Positions 43,859 to 52,182 of a stretch of DNA of 64,000 nt are shown here, piece by piece (the stretch's first letter is position 1; every line of letters starts with the position of its first letter). The DNA lies in the NCBI GenBank assembly GCA_022072055.1, contig JAJVIK010000006.1:227822-291821 (forward strand). Reading direction: 5' to 3'. The stretch is from a bacterium (GTDB taxonomy: Bacteria; Hinthialibacterota; Hinthialibacteria; OLB16). The notes beneath the pieces are model-generated. The model saw only the letters and a list, made by a program, of their open reading frames with translations, searched no databases and was not told where the DNA came from. The translations under genes and the position numbers were made by a program.

Positions 43859-46324
43859 TCAGGCCGCCTGGATGATGAACTCCCCGGATTGCCCGTGGGT
43901 GTCCAAAACCTCGCGGACCTTGCGGAGAAGGCTCTGGGAGTTGAAGGGTTTCTCCAGGAACCCCATGTTGCCCTCCGCCATCCCATGCCGAACCACGGCG
44001 TCATGGGTGTAACCGGACATGAACAGCACCTTCATTCGCGGACAGATCTTCACGGCTTCCGAGTAAGTGGCCGGGCCGCTCGCTCCCGGCATGACCACAT
44101 CGCTGAGCATCAGGTCGATGTCGCGCCCCTGTCCCGCGCAAATCTCCAGCGCGGTCTCGCCCGATTCGGCCTCCAGGACCCGATACCCGCGACGTTCCAG
44201 GATGGTTCGGGTAAGTTTGCGAAGTTCGGGATCATCCTCCACCACCAGCACAGTCTCCGTGCCGCGTCCCGCGCGAGTCGCTCCTTCTTTACCGTCCTCC
44301 TGTTCTTCCTCGGTCACAATCGGCAGATACACATGGAACGTGGTCCCGACGCCGACCTCGCTGTAGACCTCAATGTGACCGCCGCACTGTTTCACAATCC
44401 CATACACGGTGGCGAGTCCCAACCCGGTTCCCTTGTCGTTGTCCTTGGTGGTGAAGAACGGCTCGAAGATATGCTCCTGGGTCTCCCGATCCATCCCGCA
44501 GCCGGTGTCGCTGACCACCAGAAGCACATGCGGTCCGGGGGTGAGGTCCGGCTCCCGCCTCAGGATCTCGGGCTTGATCTCGGCCTGATAGGTCTCGACC
44601 ATGAGCCGTCCCCCCTCCGGCATGGCGTCCCGCGCGTTGACCACCAGGTTCATGATGACCTGTTCGATCTGTCCCGGATCGCACTTCACTCGCCCGACCT
44701 CGGCGTCCAAACGGGTGATGAACTGGATGTCCTCCCCGATCAACCGGTGGAGCATCTTCTTGAGGTCGGTGATGGTGGAGTTCAGGTCGACAACCTTCTT
44801 CTCAATTGTTTCGCGACGGCTGAAGGCGAGCAGTTGGCGGGTCAGCCCGGCGGCGCGCTCTCCCGCCTTGCGAATCTCCTCGATCTCGGCGCGCCGCTTC
44901 ACATCCAGGTTGGGGGTCTCCTCGAGAAGCTCGCAACGAACCAGGATCGTGGTGAGCAGGTTGTTGAAATCATGCGCCACACCCCCGGCCAACCGTCCCA
45001 GCGCCTCCATCTTCTGAGATTGGCGAAGCTGACGCTGGAGCTGGCGGCGCTCGGTCACATCCCGCGAGTTCAGCACCACCCCCCGGACACTCGGATTGTC
45101 GAGAAGGTTGTTAAGAACCACTTCGAGGATTCGATTGGAACCATCCGCTCGAACCACTCGGAACTCGGAAGCGATGGTTCTTCCGGGGGACTGGAGCACC
45201 TCGGTGAAGGTCCTTTGAGCGCCGGCCCGATCATCCGCGTGAACGATCTCCAGCAATGACTTGCCGATCAGATCGCGGCACCCCTTCAGGTCCAAGACCT
45301 TGTCGGCGGAGGGGCTGGCGTACCAAATCCGCTTGTCGGCGCCCAGGACCATGATCACATCCGAGGAGTCCTGTACCAGCGCCCGGAAGCGGTCCCGGTT
45401 CTCCGCCACCGCCTGCTCGGCTCGTTTCCTTTCCGTGATGTCCAGGGCGGTCACCAGGATGGCGGGACGCTTCTGGAAGCTGATCCGCCCGGCGGAGACA
45501 TCCACCCACCGCGACTGCCCTAGTTTGGTGATGATCTTGGTTTCTCGGCGCTCCGGCAGCTTTGGGGAATCCTCGTTGGAACGCGCGGTTCTCTTGATCT
45601 CCAGGCCAAGGTCCGAGCTGAACAGGCTGGCAACATCCATCTGGTAAAGCTCATCGCGGGAATACCCGAAGAGCGCCTCCGCCGCGGAGTTGGCGTAGCG
45701 AACCTTGCGCCCCTGGATAAGGAGAATCGCCGCCGAAGTGGTCTCCGCGAGACGTCGAAACTGGGAGGCGCCCTGGAGCAGCGACGCCTCGGCCCAAATC
45801 CGTTGCCTGATCTGGTTGTACAGGCTTTCGCCGCGACGGCGCAGCAGCAGCGCGTCGTTATGCAACGTGGTGATCGAAAAATAGAAGCTTGAAAGCAAGC
45901 AGACCACTCCGCCCACTGCCAGGGACTCCTCCAAAGCGCGGATGGAGGCGGCCGACAGGCTGGCGGAGAGAAATGGCGGCAACCCGAAAGTCTCCGCAAT
46001 CCGCGTCGTGGAACTCAGAAACAGGAGGCACGCCCCGGTGAATAGCGAGTGACGCACCGAGGGGGTCGTGAGCGTGGTCAGCGCGGCTGAGATCCCGGGA
46101 AGAATCGCGATCAAGAGCGCTCCCGTTTTCAGTGTCGCCTCCCCGATGGGGTCGATCCACCCGACTCCGTGCGCGTATAGGGCGGTGAGGTAAAGCCCTC
46201 CGGCAAGGCCGAGAAAGGTCGCGGCGCGATGCACCGCCTCACGGTGGCGCGCGGCAATCTCCAGGGAGACTGGCTCATCCCACTCGAACGGTTCGATTGT
46301 GATGGGTTGGGTTGTCAAGTTCAT
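43859..46324 (-). CDS. membrane hybrid histidine kinase with two PAS domains and receiver domain
   Basis: An 821-residue sensor. Residues ~30-150 contain about four membrane helices. Two PAS domains follow (FRRLAETTSAAILLIQGRKV; FRALVQDSSDVIMVLGADKR), then a histidine kinase with the phospho-acceptor in GGVAHDFNNLL (near residue 450), the N box NLVVNARDAMPEGG, G1 DTGCGMD, F FEPFFTTKD and G2 GTGLGLATVYG. The C-terminal ~120 residues are a receiver domain with the phospho-acceptor Asp in LMLSDVVMPG (near 742) and a later FLEKPF Lys. The Asp-His pair within one protein suggests internal phosphotransfer. Downstream target unknown. It follows the next sensor gene by 51 bases. Confidence 0.9.
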   Translation of the reverse strand: MNLTTQPITIEPFEWDEPVSLEIAARHREAVHRAATFLGLAGGLYLTALYAHGVGWIDPIGEATLKTGALLIAILPGISAALTTLTTPSVRHSLFTGACLLFLSSTTRIAETFGLPPFLSASLSAASIRALEESLAVGGVVCLLSSFYFSITTLHNDALLLRRRGESLYNQIRQRIWAEASLLQGASQFRRLAETTSAAILLIQGRKVRYANSAAEALFGYSRDELYQMDVASLFSSDLGLEIKRTARSNEDSPKLPERRETKIITKLGQSRWVDVSAGRISFQKRPAILVTALDITERKRAEQAVAENRDRFRALVQDSSDVIMVLGADKRIWYASPSADKVLDLKGCRDLIGKSLLEIVHADDRAGAQRTFTEVLQSPGRTIASEFRVVRADGSNRILEVVLNNLLDNPSVRGVVLNSRDVTERRQLQRQLRQSQKMEALGRLAGGVAHDFNNLLTTILVRCELLEETPNLDVKRRAEIEEIRKAGERAAGLTRQLLAFSRRETIEKKVVDLNSTITDLKKMLHRLIGEDIQFITRLDAEVGRVKCDPGQIEQVIMNLVVNARDAMPEGGRLMVETYQAEIKPEILRREPDLTPGPHVLLVVSDTGCGMDRETQEHIFEPFFTTKDNDKGTGLGLATVYGIVKQCGGHIEVYSEVGVGTTFHVYLPIVTEEEQEDGKEGATRAGRGTETVLVVEDDPELRKLTRTILERRGYRVLEAESGETALEICAGQGRDIDLMLSDVVMPGASGPATYSEAVKICPRMKVLFMSGYTHDAVVRHGMAEGNMGFLEKPFNSQSLLRKVREVLDTHGQSGEFIIQAA

Positions 46325-46375
46325 GGCAGTCCATCCTCTAAAATCGCCGGTTCAAGAGCCGGTGAAGTGGTCCTT

Positions 46376-47743
46376 TCAGGCCGCGCGAACCAGCGCGGAT
46401 GGTTTCGAGGCCCCGGAGTCGTGGGGAAAGGAGGTGAATTCGGACTCCGCCGAGGGCCGCGGCCAGCGCTCCCGGGCGCCATCGAGCGGCGGGAAGAAGA
46501 CCCGCACCGTGGTTCCTTTTCCGGGAACCGAGTCCAGGCGGATGACCCCCCGATGTCCCCGGACAATGCCGAGAACCACCGCCATGCCCAGACCCCTCCC
46601 CGGACCCTTCGTGCTGAAGAACGGGTCGAACAGGCGCTCCAAGGTATCGGGCCTCATGCCGGGGCCGTTATCGGTGACCTCCAAGTAGGGGCAAGGCGCG
46701 TCCGGTGGAGCGCCGAACGTGTATTCAAGCGACGAGAGTCGCTCGTCGAGGCTCATCATGCCCACTTGAACAAGAATGCTCCCCTGGTGGCCCTCAAAGG
46801 ACTCGATCGCGTTGGTCGCCAGGTTGATGACGATCTGGCAGATCTGCTTGGCGTCCCCCTCGATCGGGGAAACGCTCGCTCCGGCCCTGACCTCCAGGCT
46901 GACATTCTCCGGAATCCAGGCGCGCAGGAGTTGGGGAACGCCCGTGGCGAGCTGGTCCAGGTGAACTTCTTCCAGGACAAAGGAGCCGCGCCCCGAATAG
47001 GCGAGCATCTGGCGGGACAGTCGCGCCCCGGCGCTGACCGCGGACTCGATCGCGTTCAGGTTGTCGCGGACCGGCGAATTGAATGGGAGGTCCTCCAGCG
47101 CCAGGGAGACATTCCCGGCGATCCTGGCAAGCAGGTTGTTGAAGTCGTGCGCGATCCCACCGGCCAGGATCCCAAGGCTTTCCAACTTGTTGACCTGATG
47201 ATTCCGGTGAAGGAGCTCCTCGCGCTTGCGGGCCTCCGCGGCCAGCCGTTGATTCTTCTGGCTGATTTCAAGCAGGGAGAACATGAACCCCGACAGAAGC
47301 AGGACCAGCCCAACCTCCGAGGAGACCGTTTGAAACCCGGTTGCCAATGAGCCACCCTCCGGAAGCCAGGCAAGCGCCCGGACATGCCGGAGATCGTCAT
47401 AGAGAATCAGCCCGATCCGGGTTACCAGGATAAGAGTCCCGACCGTGGTGGCCCAACGGATCTTCTTTTCCAAGTCGATCCACCAGACCAGGTAAAGCAC
47501 ACAGCATCCGGCCAGTACACTGGCCACAAAGCTCGCGAATTCCTGGACCACCTCATGACCGATTCCTTCCCCCCGCACCGCCACACTGAGCAGCGCGAAG
47601 GTTGTGGCCGCTGCCATCCCAACCGCGAGGTGGAGGCCCACCACGCGCCGCTCCTCAGGCTCTTTGGGGTGGAGGAGACCATTTAAGAACCTTTCTCCAG
47701 CCCGGAAAGCCGGGGGCGGAAGCATTCGGGTAAAGCGACTCAT
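46376..47743 (-). CDS. membrane sensor histidine kinase
   Basis: A 455-residue protein. The start ATG 47743 (MSRFTRMLPPP) is preferred because GGAGG lies 9 bases upstream; an ATG at 47752 overlaps that site, and a frame up to 47830 has no support. Five or so membrane helices (AVGMAAATTFALLSVAV; SFVASVLAGCCVLYLVWW; GTLILVTRIGLILY; VGLVLLLSGFMFSLLEI) precede the kinase core: GGIAHDFNNLLARIAGN (phospho-acceptor His near 198), NLATNAIESFEGH, DNGPGMR, FDPFFSTKG and GRGLGMAVVLGI. It lacks PAS and receiver domains. It belongs to the same group of HDFNNLL kinases as the following 821-residue hybrid, and the two are probably co-transcribed; the pair could form heterodimers or a relay. Confidence 0.88.
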   Translation of the reverse strand: MSRFTRMLPPPAFRAGERFLNGLLHPKEPEERRVVGLHLAVGMAAATTFALLSVAVRGEGIGHEVVQEFASFVASVLAGCCVLYLVWWIDLEKKIRWATTVGTLILVTRIGLILYDDLRHVRALAWLPEGGSLATGFQTVSSEVGLVLLLSGFMFSLLEISQKNQRLAAEARKREELLHRNHQVNKLESLGILAGGIAHDFNNLLARIAGNVSLALEDLPFNSPVRDNLNAIESAVSAGARLSRQMLAYSGRGSFVLEEVHLDQLATGVPQLLRAWIPENVSLEVRAGASVSPIEGDAKQICQIVINLATNAIESFEGHQGSILVQVGMMSLDERLSSLEYTFGAPPDAPCPYLEVTDNGPGMRPDTLERLFDPFFSTKGPGRGLGMAVVLGIVRGHRGVIRLDSVPGKGTTVRVFFPPLDGARERWPRPSAESEFTSFPHDSGASKPSALVRAA

Positions 47744-47990
47744 TCGGACCATCCTCCAAATCGAGAGTTCCCCGCAGCCTCCCAGAAAAGGGCAAGATAC
47801 ATGCCCAACATGGAGAAACGAGGAATCCACGCGAAATGCAAGAAATCCGAGGAATTCAAAGGCCCCTAGCCTGGCCTGAAATAGTCAGTAATGACAACTT
47901 CAATTTCAGAACTGCTCAATCAGTGGGCTGGAGGAGGATCTCTTGGGAACTCAAGACAGCGGAGGGTCTGCATGACCTAGGAGGAGAACT

Positions 47991-48345
47991 TGGTGGAGGC
48001 GGGGGGACTCGAACCCCCGTCCGAATTTGGCAAGTCCAAGGCTTCTACAGGCTTATTCCGGTTTGAATTTGACCCTCCCGCAACCACCGGACAGGCAACG
48101 GTTGGGCGGTCCCGCTAGGTTTCGCCGGGGGGCCACGGGCCTTCCTCTCGACTAGACGCTTGTGTTTGAGGCCTCATCCGGTCGCCAAGCGACCCACGTC
48201 CGGGAGACCGGTCGCCTTTATTTAGGCGGCCAATGCCATATCGTAATCGGCAATTGTGTTGGTTCCACCTGGGATAACGCGCCGGTAGACCGCGCGGCCT
48301 GCTTCCAAGGGCCGGCTTCAAACCCGTCGAAGCCAAATCGCCCCC
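47991..48345 (-). ncRNA. ssrA: transfer-messenger RNA (tmRNA)
   Basis: A ~355-base RNA on the minus strand. The 5' end GGGGGCGATTTGGCTTCGACG (48345-48325) is the conserved tmRNA start, and the 3' end (48018-47991) carries the T-arm GGGGGTTCGAGTCCCCC followed by CGCCTCC, A and the encoded CCA (47993-47991). GGGGGCG and CGCCTCC form the acceptor stem. The tag reading frame ends at TAA 48224-48222 and reads GTNTIADYDMALAA, if the resume codon is GGA at 48266; the ALAA end is the usual protease tag. A GGT codon just upstream could make it one residue longer. The stop is followed by an AT-rich tail and helix sequences. It rescues stalled ribosomes with SmpB (gene not in the window). Confidence 0.95.
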
Positions 48346-48357
48346 ACTGCACCTCCC

Positions 48358-48403
48358 ATTATACGGGGGGCGCCACACCGCGCAATAGCGACTCGTTTTT
48401 TTT
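48358..48403 (-). promoter_or_regulatory. strong tmRNA promoter with A-tract UP element
   Basis: Minus strand: TATAAT at 48363-48358, TTGCGC at 48385-48380 (16-base spacer), and an eight-base A-tract (T8 on the plus strand at 48396-48403) located ~11-18 bases upstream of the -35. Transcription would start about six bases before the tmRNA 5' end at 48345. Confidence 0.75.
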
Positions 48404-48434
48404 CGCATAGGGGTTGTGGAATCCGGACGCGAAA

Positions 48435-48467
48435 AAGGGGAGAATTCCCCATGAAAAAATTCCCCTT
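48435..48467 (+). promoter_or_regulatory. possible translation-start hairpins over the 48451 start codon
   Basis: GGGGA (48437-48441) pairs with TCCCC (48446-48450) over a GAAT loop, hiding the Shine-Dalgarno site; AAGGGGA (48435-48441) can instead pair with TCCCCTT (48461-48467), enclosing the ATG. The two foldings are mutually exclusive. Functional relevance is unproven. Confidence 0.35.
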
Positions 48468-50394
48468 GCTCCTCCTCCCGGCCTTCCTGGTTTGGTCGCC
48501 TCTTTCCCCCTCTGCCGCTTCCGCTCCCACCTACCGCTTCCCGGAAACCACGGGGTTCCTCCGCGAGTGGCTGATCTGCGGGCCCTTCCCAAACGCCGCC
48601 GAGCGCGGGTTCATCGACTTCCGCCACGGACGCCAGTGCGATGGGTTCTTCAGGGACTGCCTGCTGCCGCAAGGGGGCGAGCGACAGGTCTCCCCCTCGG
48701 AGGGAGATTCCCTCGCGGATTCCGAAACCGGGAAGCGCTACACTTGGCGGCGCATCCTCTCCGACACTGATCTGATTTCGTTCGAGAACCTTTTCACTCC
48801 CAACAATCTGGTGGTGGCGTACGCCTTCTGCTTGATCGAGACCGAGAACGAAACCCCCGCGGTGCTCTCTCTCGGAAGCAATGACGGCATCCGAGTTTTT
48901 TTGAACGGGGAGATGGTCCATGAGTTTCATATCGACCGCTGGCTGGGGAAGGACATCGACCTGGTTCCGGTCACCTTGAAGCGCGGAGCCAATCGCCTCC
49001 TGATCAAGGTCGATGAGGGGAGCGGTGACTGGGGTTTTTCCGCGCGCCTGCGCGACCATGCGACAGTCCTCAAGGAAGTCGGGGACAACATCGAGCGCCA
49101 CAAGAAGCTGACTGTGGCCACCTATGATGATGACCTGTCCGTGGCCTTCGGGGAGCCGTATCAGATTTCGATCCTCAATCCGGGCGCGCAAGTCCGTGTG
49201 CAGGTCCGCGACTCCACGGGCCAGGTCAAGGGCCTCCTCTCCGGCCCGCCCGGCCACAAGCTGCTCTTTCCCCTCTTCGCCTTTGAAGAGGGGCCGCTCC
49301 AGATTCGCGCGGAGTTCCCGCTTCCGAGCGGCGAAATCGTGGTCTCCGAGCTCGCGCACTACAAAGGCCCCCTGCCGCGTCACTCGCCGCCCGCCAACCT
49401 CGGAGCGGACCTTGCGGTCCGAAGGGAAGGGAAGCCGTTCTTTCCCATCGGCTGCTATGGCGCGCAGGTCGGGGATTATCCCTTGCTCAAGGAGGTCGGA
49501 TACAACTTCGTCGTGGCCCCTCTCGAGCATCTCGACGAGGTTCACAAGGCGGGGCTGCTCGCGGCGGTTCCCTTCCACGGGGATGATTCAGCCTATCTCG
49601 CGCACCTTGAGGAAGCGGTCCGCAAATACAAGGACCACCCCGCGGTTCTGTGCTGGATGCTGGCGGACGAGCCGGAGTTTAATCGCCTCAACCTGATGGG
49701 GATCCACCGCGCCTACGAGTTGGTCCACACAATCGATGGCGTCCATCCCACTTATCTGGTCATCACCGATCCGCGCGGATATGAGACCTATGGGCGCTGC
49801 TGTGATGTCCTCGCGGTGGACACCTATCCGATCTCGCGTCGCCCCATCGCCAATGTCGGGGCCTATATCGCCCAGGCGCGCCGTTCCTCGGATGGAGACC
49901 TCCCGATTTGGCACTGTGGGCAGATGTTCGCCTGGCCCAGCGACCGTCCTCCAACCCCCGATGAGCACCGCTACATGTCCTATCTCGCGCTGCTGGAAGG
50001 GGTGAAGGGGATGCTCTGGTTCGCGCACCGTTACCAGGACTTCCATGTCCCCACCAGTGACCCGGCCCTCTGGGAGGCGCAGAAGCGGCTGCTCGCCGAA
50101 CTCCGAGAGCTGGAGCCATTCTGGTTGGCCGAAGGTCGGGGACAATCTTTGGAGGTGAAGAGCCGGACCGGAAAGGTTCGCGCGGTCTTGCGGGCGGATG
50201 GCAAGGGAAGGCGCCTGGTTCTCGCGGTCAATTCGGCGACCGAGGAGGGGGACTCCGCCACCATCGCGCTGCCTTCCGAGGTTCAGGCCTCATCCTGCGC
50301 GGTACACGGTGAGGACCGGCGCATTCCCCTGTCTGGAAACGTTCTCAAGGATGAGTTCCAGCCCTTGGGTGTGCGGATTTACCTGATCGAATGA
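48451..50394 (+). CDS. exported glycoside-hydrolase-like TIM-barrel protein
   Basis: A 647-residue protein from ATG 48451, with AGGGGAG upstream and a signal peptide (FPLLLLPAFLVWSPLSPSAASA). Residues ~60-210 are a PA14/jelly-roll-like beta domain with NDGIRVFLNGEMVHE and LKRGANRLLIKVDEGSGDWGFSARL, a pattern common in carbohydrate-binding enzymes of PVC bacteria. From ~325 a TIM-barrel follows: FFPIGCYGAQVGDYPLLKEVGYNFV, DHPAVLCWMLADEPEF (likely acid/base Glu in ADEPE near residue 402), DVLAVDTYPI and WHCGQMF. This is the arrangement of GH-A clan enzymes acting on beta-glycosides. No nucleophile Glu is obvious to me, so catalysis is uncertain. The gene starts ~50 bases from the divergent tmRNA promoter. 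Confidence 0.7.
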   Translation: MKKFPLLLLPAFLVWSPLSPSAASAPTYRFPETTGFLREWLICGPFPNAAERGFIDFRHGRQCDGFFRDCLLPQGGERQVSPSEGDSLADSETGKRYTWRRILSDTDLISFENLFTPNNLVVAYAFCLIETENETPAVLSLGSNDGIRVFLNGEMVHEFHIDRWLGKDIDLVPVTLKRGANRLLIKVDEGSGDWGFSARLRDHATVLKEVGDNIERHKKLTVATYDDDLSVAFGEPYQISILNPGAQVRVQVRDSTGQVKGLLSGPPGHKLLFPLFAFEEGPLQIRAEFPLPSGEIVVSELAHYKGPLPRHSPPANLGADLAVRREGKPFFPIGCYGAQVGDYPLLKEVGYNFVVAPLEHLDEVHKAGLLAAVPFHGDDSAYLAHLEEAVRKYKDHPAVLCWMLADEPEFNRLNLMGIHRAYELVHTIDGVHPTYLVITDPRGYETYGRCCDVLAVDTYPISRRPIANVGAYIAQARRSSDGDLPIWHCGQMFAWPSDRPPTPDEHRYMSYLALLEGVKGMLWFAHRYQDFHVPTSDPALWEAQKRLLAELRELEPFWLAEGRGQSLEVKSRTGKVRAVLRADGKGRRLVLAVNSATEEGDSATIALPSEVQASSCAVHGEDRRIPLSGNVLKDEFQPLGVRIYLIE

Positions 50395-50413
50395 CCGGGG
50401 GCCCTCGCGCCCC

Positions 50414-51433
50414 TCAAAGCAGCCACGGAACCAAGGTCACAAGGAGGGCTTCAACCGGACGGTCCCGGATGACCCCCAGGAGGAACGGGATTGAGAGGAC
50501 AATCCCTGACCCGACAAACCGGATCCCTTCGCCGAGTCCCCGGAGAACCGCGCCGAGCTTCCAAGCCGCCGCCCCAACCAGGACCGCCGATGCGCCGAGC
50601 AGCGCGACAAGCGCCCAGCCTGGGAGCGCGAGCGCGAGTCGGAGCCAACCTGACAGAATCAACAGCATCAGCCACCACCCGAGCCGCACCGGGAATCGCT
50701 TGGCAATGTGGTATTCGGAGAACCGTCGCCCACGGTCATACAGGTGTCGCCAAACCGAACCCCAATCCTCCCGCTGCCGGTAAGTTCCCGCGGGTCCCGC
50801 AAGTTTCCAAATCGGTTTCCGCGCGAGGAGGGACTCGAACATCCGGGTGTCGTCATGCACAAAGCGATGGTGAACCTCGGGGATCGCCGACAGGTAATCC
50901 TCACGGTCACAGCAGAAGATTCCCATCCCCACCGGCACGCGCCGCCCCAGTTCCTCGGGTCCTGAAAGCCGCACCGGATCGAAGGATTCGTCCAGATACG
51001 GGTGATAATACCAACGCTTGAGGCGATAGAAGAACCGACCCACCCAGCCGGGGCCATCTTCGTGACGGATTCTTCCGATGATTGGGGCCGCGCCGCCTCG
51101 CGCAAACTCCAGAAGCAGGGTTGAGTCCGCGATCACGCGGGAATCGATCAGGACCACGCGCGGGAATCGCGCCTCCAGAACCCCTTTGGCGCGCGCCACA
51201 ATCCGCCCCTCGGTCTTGGGGAGTCGAATGAGGCGGACCCCCCTCTCCTGAAATCCCCCGACAATCTCCGGCGTTCGGTCGCAGCTCCCATCATCGACCA
51301 CCACTATCTCATAGGCCTCACACGGGTAAGTCTGGTGAAGCAGCGCCTCCAGGCAGGCCGCGATCTCCTCCGCCCCGTCCTTGACTGGGACAATCACGCT
51401 GAAGGGAGGCGATCCCTCGCGGCTGGCGGACAT
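50414..51433 (-). CDS. family 2 glycosyltransferase with C-terminal membrane helices
   Basis: A 339-residue protein. ATG 51433 is chosen because it overlaps the wbqC-like stop by one base; the longer frame to 51640 is unsupported. The GT-A fold start PFSVIVPVKDGAEEIAACLEALL and EIVVVDDGSCDRTPEIV are typical, followed by the GRIVARAKGVLEARFPRVVLIDSRV donor-site region. After ~250 two or three hydrophobic helices (GWWLMLLILSGWLRLALAL; GWALVALLGASAVLVGAAAW; VLSIPFLLGV) anchor it in the inner membrane. It should transfer a sugar to a lipid-linked intermediate. Third gene of the operon with the TPR and WbqC-like genes. Confidence 0.85.
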   Translation of the reverse strand: MSASREGSPPFSVIVPVKDGAEEIAACLEALLHQTYPCEAYEIVVVDDGSCDRTPEIVGGFQERGVRLIRLPKTEGRIVARAKGVLEARFPRVVLIDSRVIADSTLLLEFARGGAAPIIGRIRHEDGPGWVGRFFYRLKRWYYHPYLDESFDPVRLSGPEELGRRVPVGMGIFCCDREDYLSAIPEVHHRFVHDDTRMFESLLARKPIWKLAGPAGTYRQREDWGSVWRHLYDRGRRFSEYHIAKRFPVRLGWWLMLLILSGWLRLALALPGWALVALLGASAVLVGAAAWKLGAVLRGLGEGIRFVGSGIVLSIPFLLGVIRDRPVEALLVTLVPWLL

Positions 51434-52182
51434 CAGCGCGGCATCCTCTCCCCGGCCGAGGGCGGGTTCGGCCAATCGACCAGCTCGACACCGGAAAGGA
51501 TCACTTCCCGCGCGGCCGTCGGCTCCACATGGAACAGCAGATCCAGAACCCCGCAGTAAGGGACGAACTGGGTTCCTCCTTGCGGATATTGGGGGTGGTG
51601 GTAGCGGAGGAAGCGGACCTCGATCCCCGCCCGGTCCCAAGGTTCGCGCCGCATGTAATCCAAGCCCCCCGACCCGGCGAGATACCGGGAGGCCCCCAGC
51701 CGGCGGCAGAGCGCGATCAACCGTTCATCCCGGGCCCCTTCGATCCCCTCCAATTCCGAGGCCCGGCGCATCGGTTTCTTGATTTCCATCTCGTCAAAGA
51801 CCCAGGTCAGGAAATGCAGATTCCACTCGACCAGATTCCCAGTCGGGAACTCATACAGGGTTTCAATTCTTGGGAACACCTCGGGGAATCGCGGAGCCTT
51901 GAGATAGTTCTGGCGGAGTGTTTTGAGGTGAGTCTCGCGCCAATCGACCCTCGGATTGATTCGGACCTCAAGTAGCGACTGACCGAAGGAGTGGATCACC
52001 GGGACAGTCAGCCACTGAGGCTTTTCTCCCGCGCGGATGCGGTTCCGATTTTGAAACTCGTTTTTGACAAACTGGACCGTGTCGAGGTGGATCACAGTCT
52101 CAGATAGAAGATACTTCGCCATTACCCCCAGATACGGGTTGAAATTCGGTTGGTGGATGGCAATACGGGAGGACTCATTCAT
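51433..52182 (-). CDS. WbqC-like protein
   Basis: A 249-residue protein with the WbqC family pattern: IAIHQPNFNPYLGVMAKYLLSETVIHLDTVQF near the N-terminus, EFQNRNRIRAGEKPQWLTVPV and RYLAGSGGLDYMR, then YHHPQYPQGGTQFVPYCGVLDLL. WbqC proteins occur in O-antigen and capsule clusters and are thought to be involved in amino-sugar decoration; biochemical function is not settled. Its ATG (52180-52182) overlaps the TPR gene's TGA by four bases (ATGA), and its own stop overlaps the glycosyltransferase start, so the three genes are tightly coupled. Confidence 0.85.
   Translation of the reverse strand: MNESSRIAIHQPNFNPYLGVMAKYLLSETVIHLDTVQFVKNEFQNRNRIRAGEKPQWLTVPVIHSFGQSLLEVRINPRVDWRETHLKTLRQNYLKAPRFPEVFPRIETLYEFPTGNLVEWNLHFLTWVFDEMEIKKPMRRASELEGIEGARDERLIALCRRLGASRYLAGSGGLDYMRREPWDRAGIEVRFLRYHHPQYPQGGTQFVPYCGVLDLLFHVEPTAAREVILSGVELVDWPNPPSAGERMPR

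Noticed and set aside
47876..47909. Inverted repeat CTGAAAT...ATTTCAG downstream of the tmRNA
   Set aside because: Stem is AT-rich, the loop is 20 bases, and there is no T-tract at the proper side, so a terminator cannot be supported.
47991..48020. tRNA-like T-arm and acceptor
   Set aside because: It is the 3' part of the tmRNA; no anticodon arm follows at tRNA distance.
48115..49578. 487-codon minus-strand frame over the tmRNA and GH-like gene
   Set aside because: It crosses the tmRNA and its promoter and the real plus-strand gene; composition is Arg/Gly/Pro-rich without a domain.
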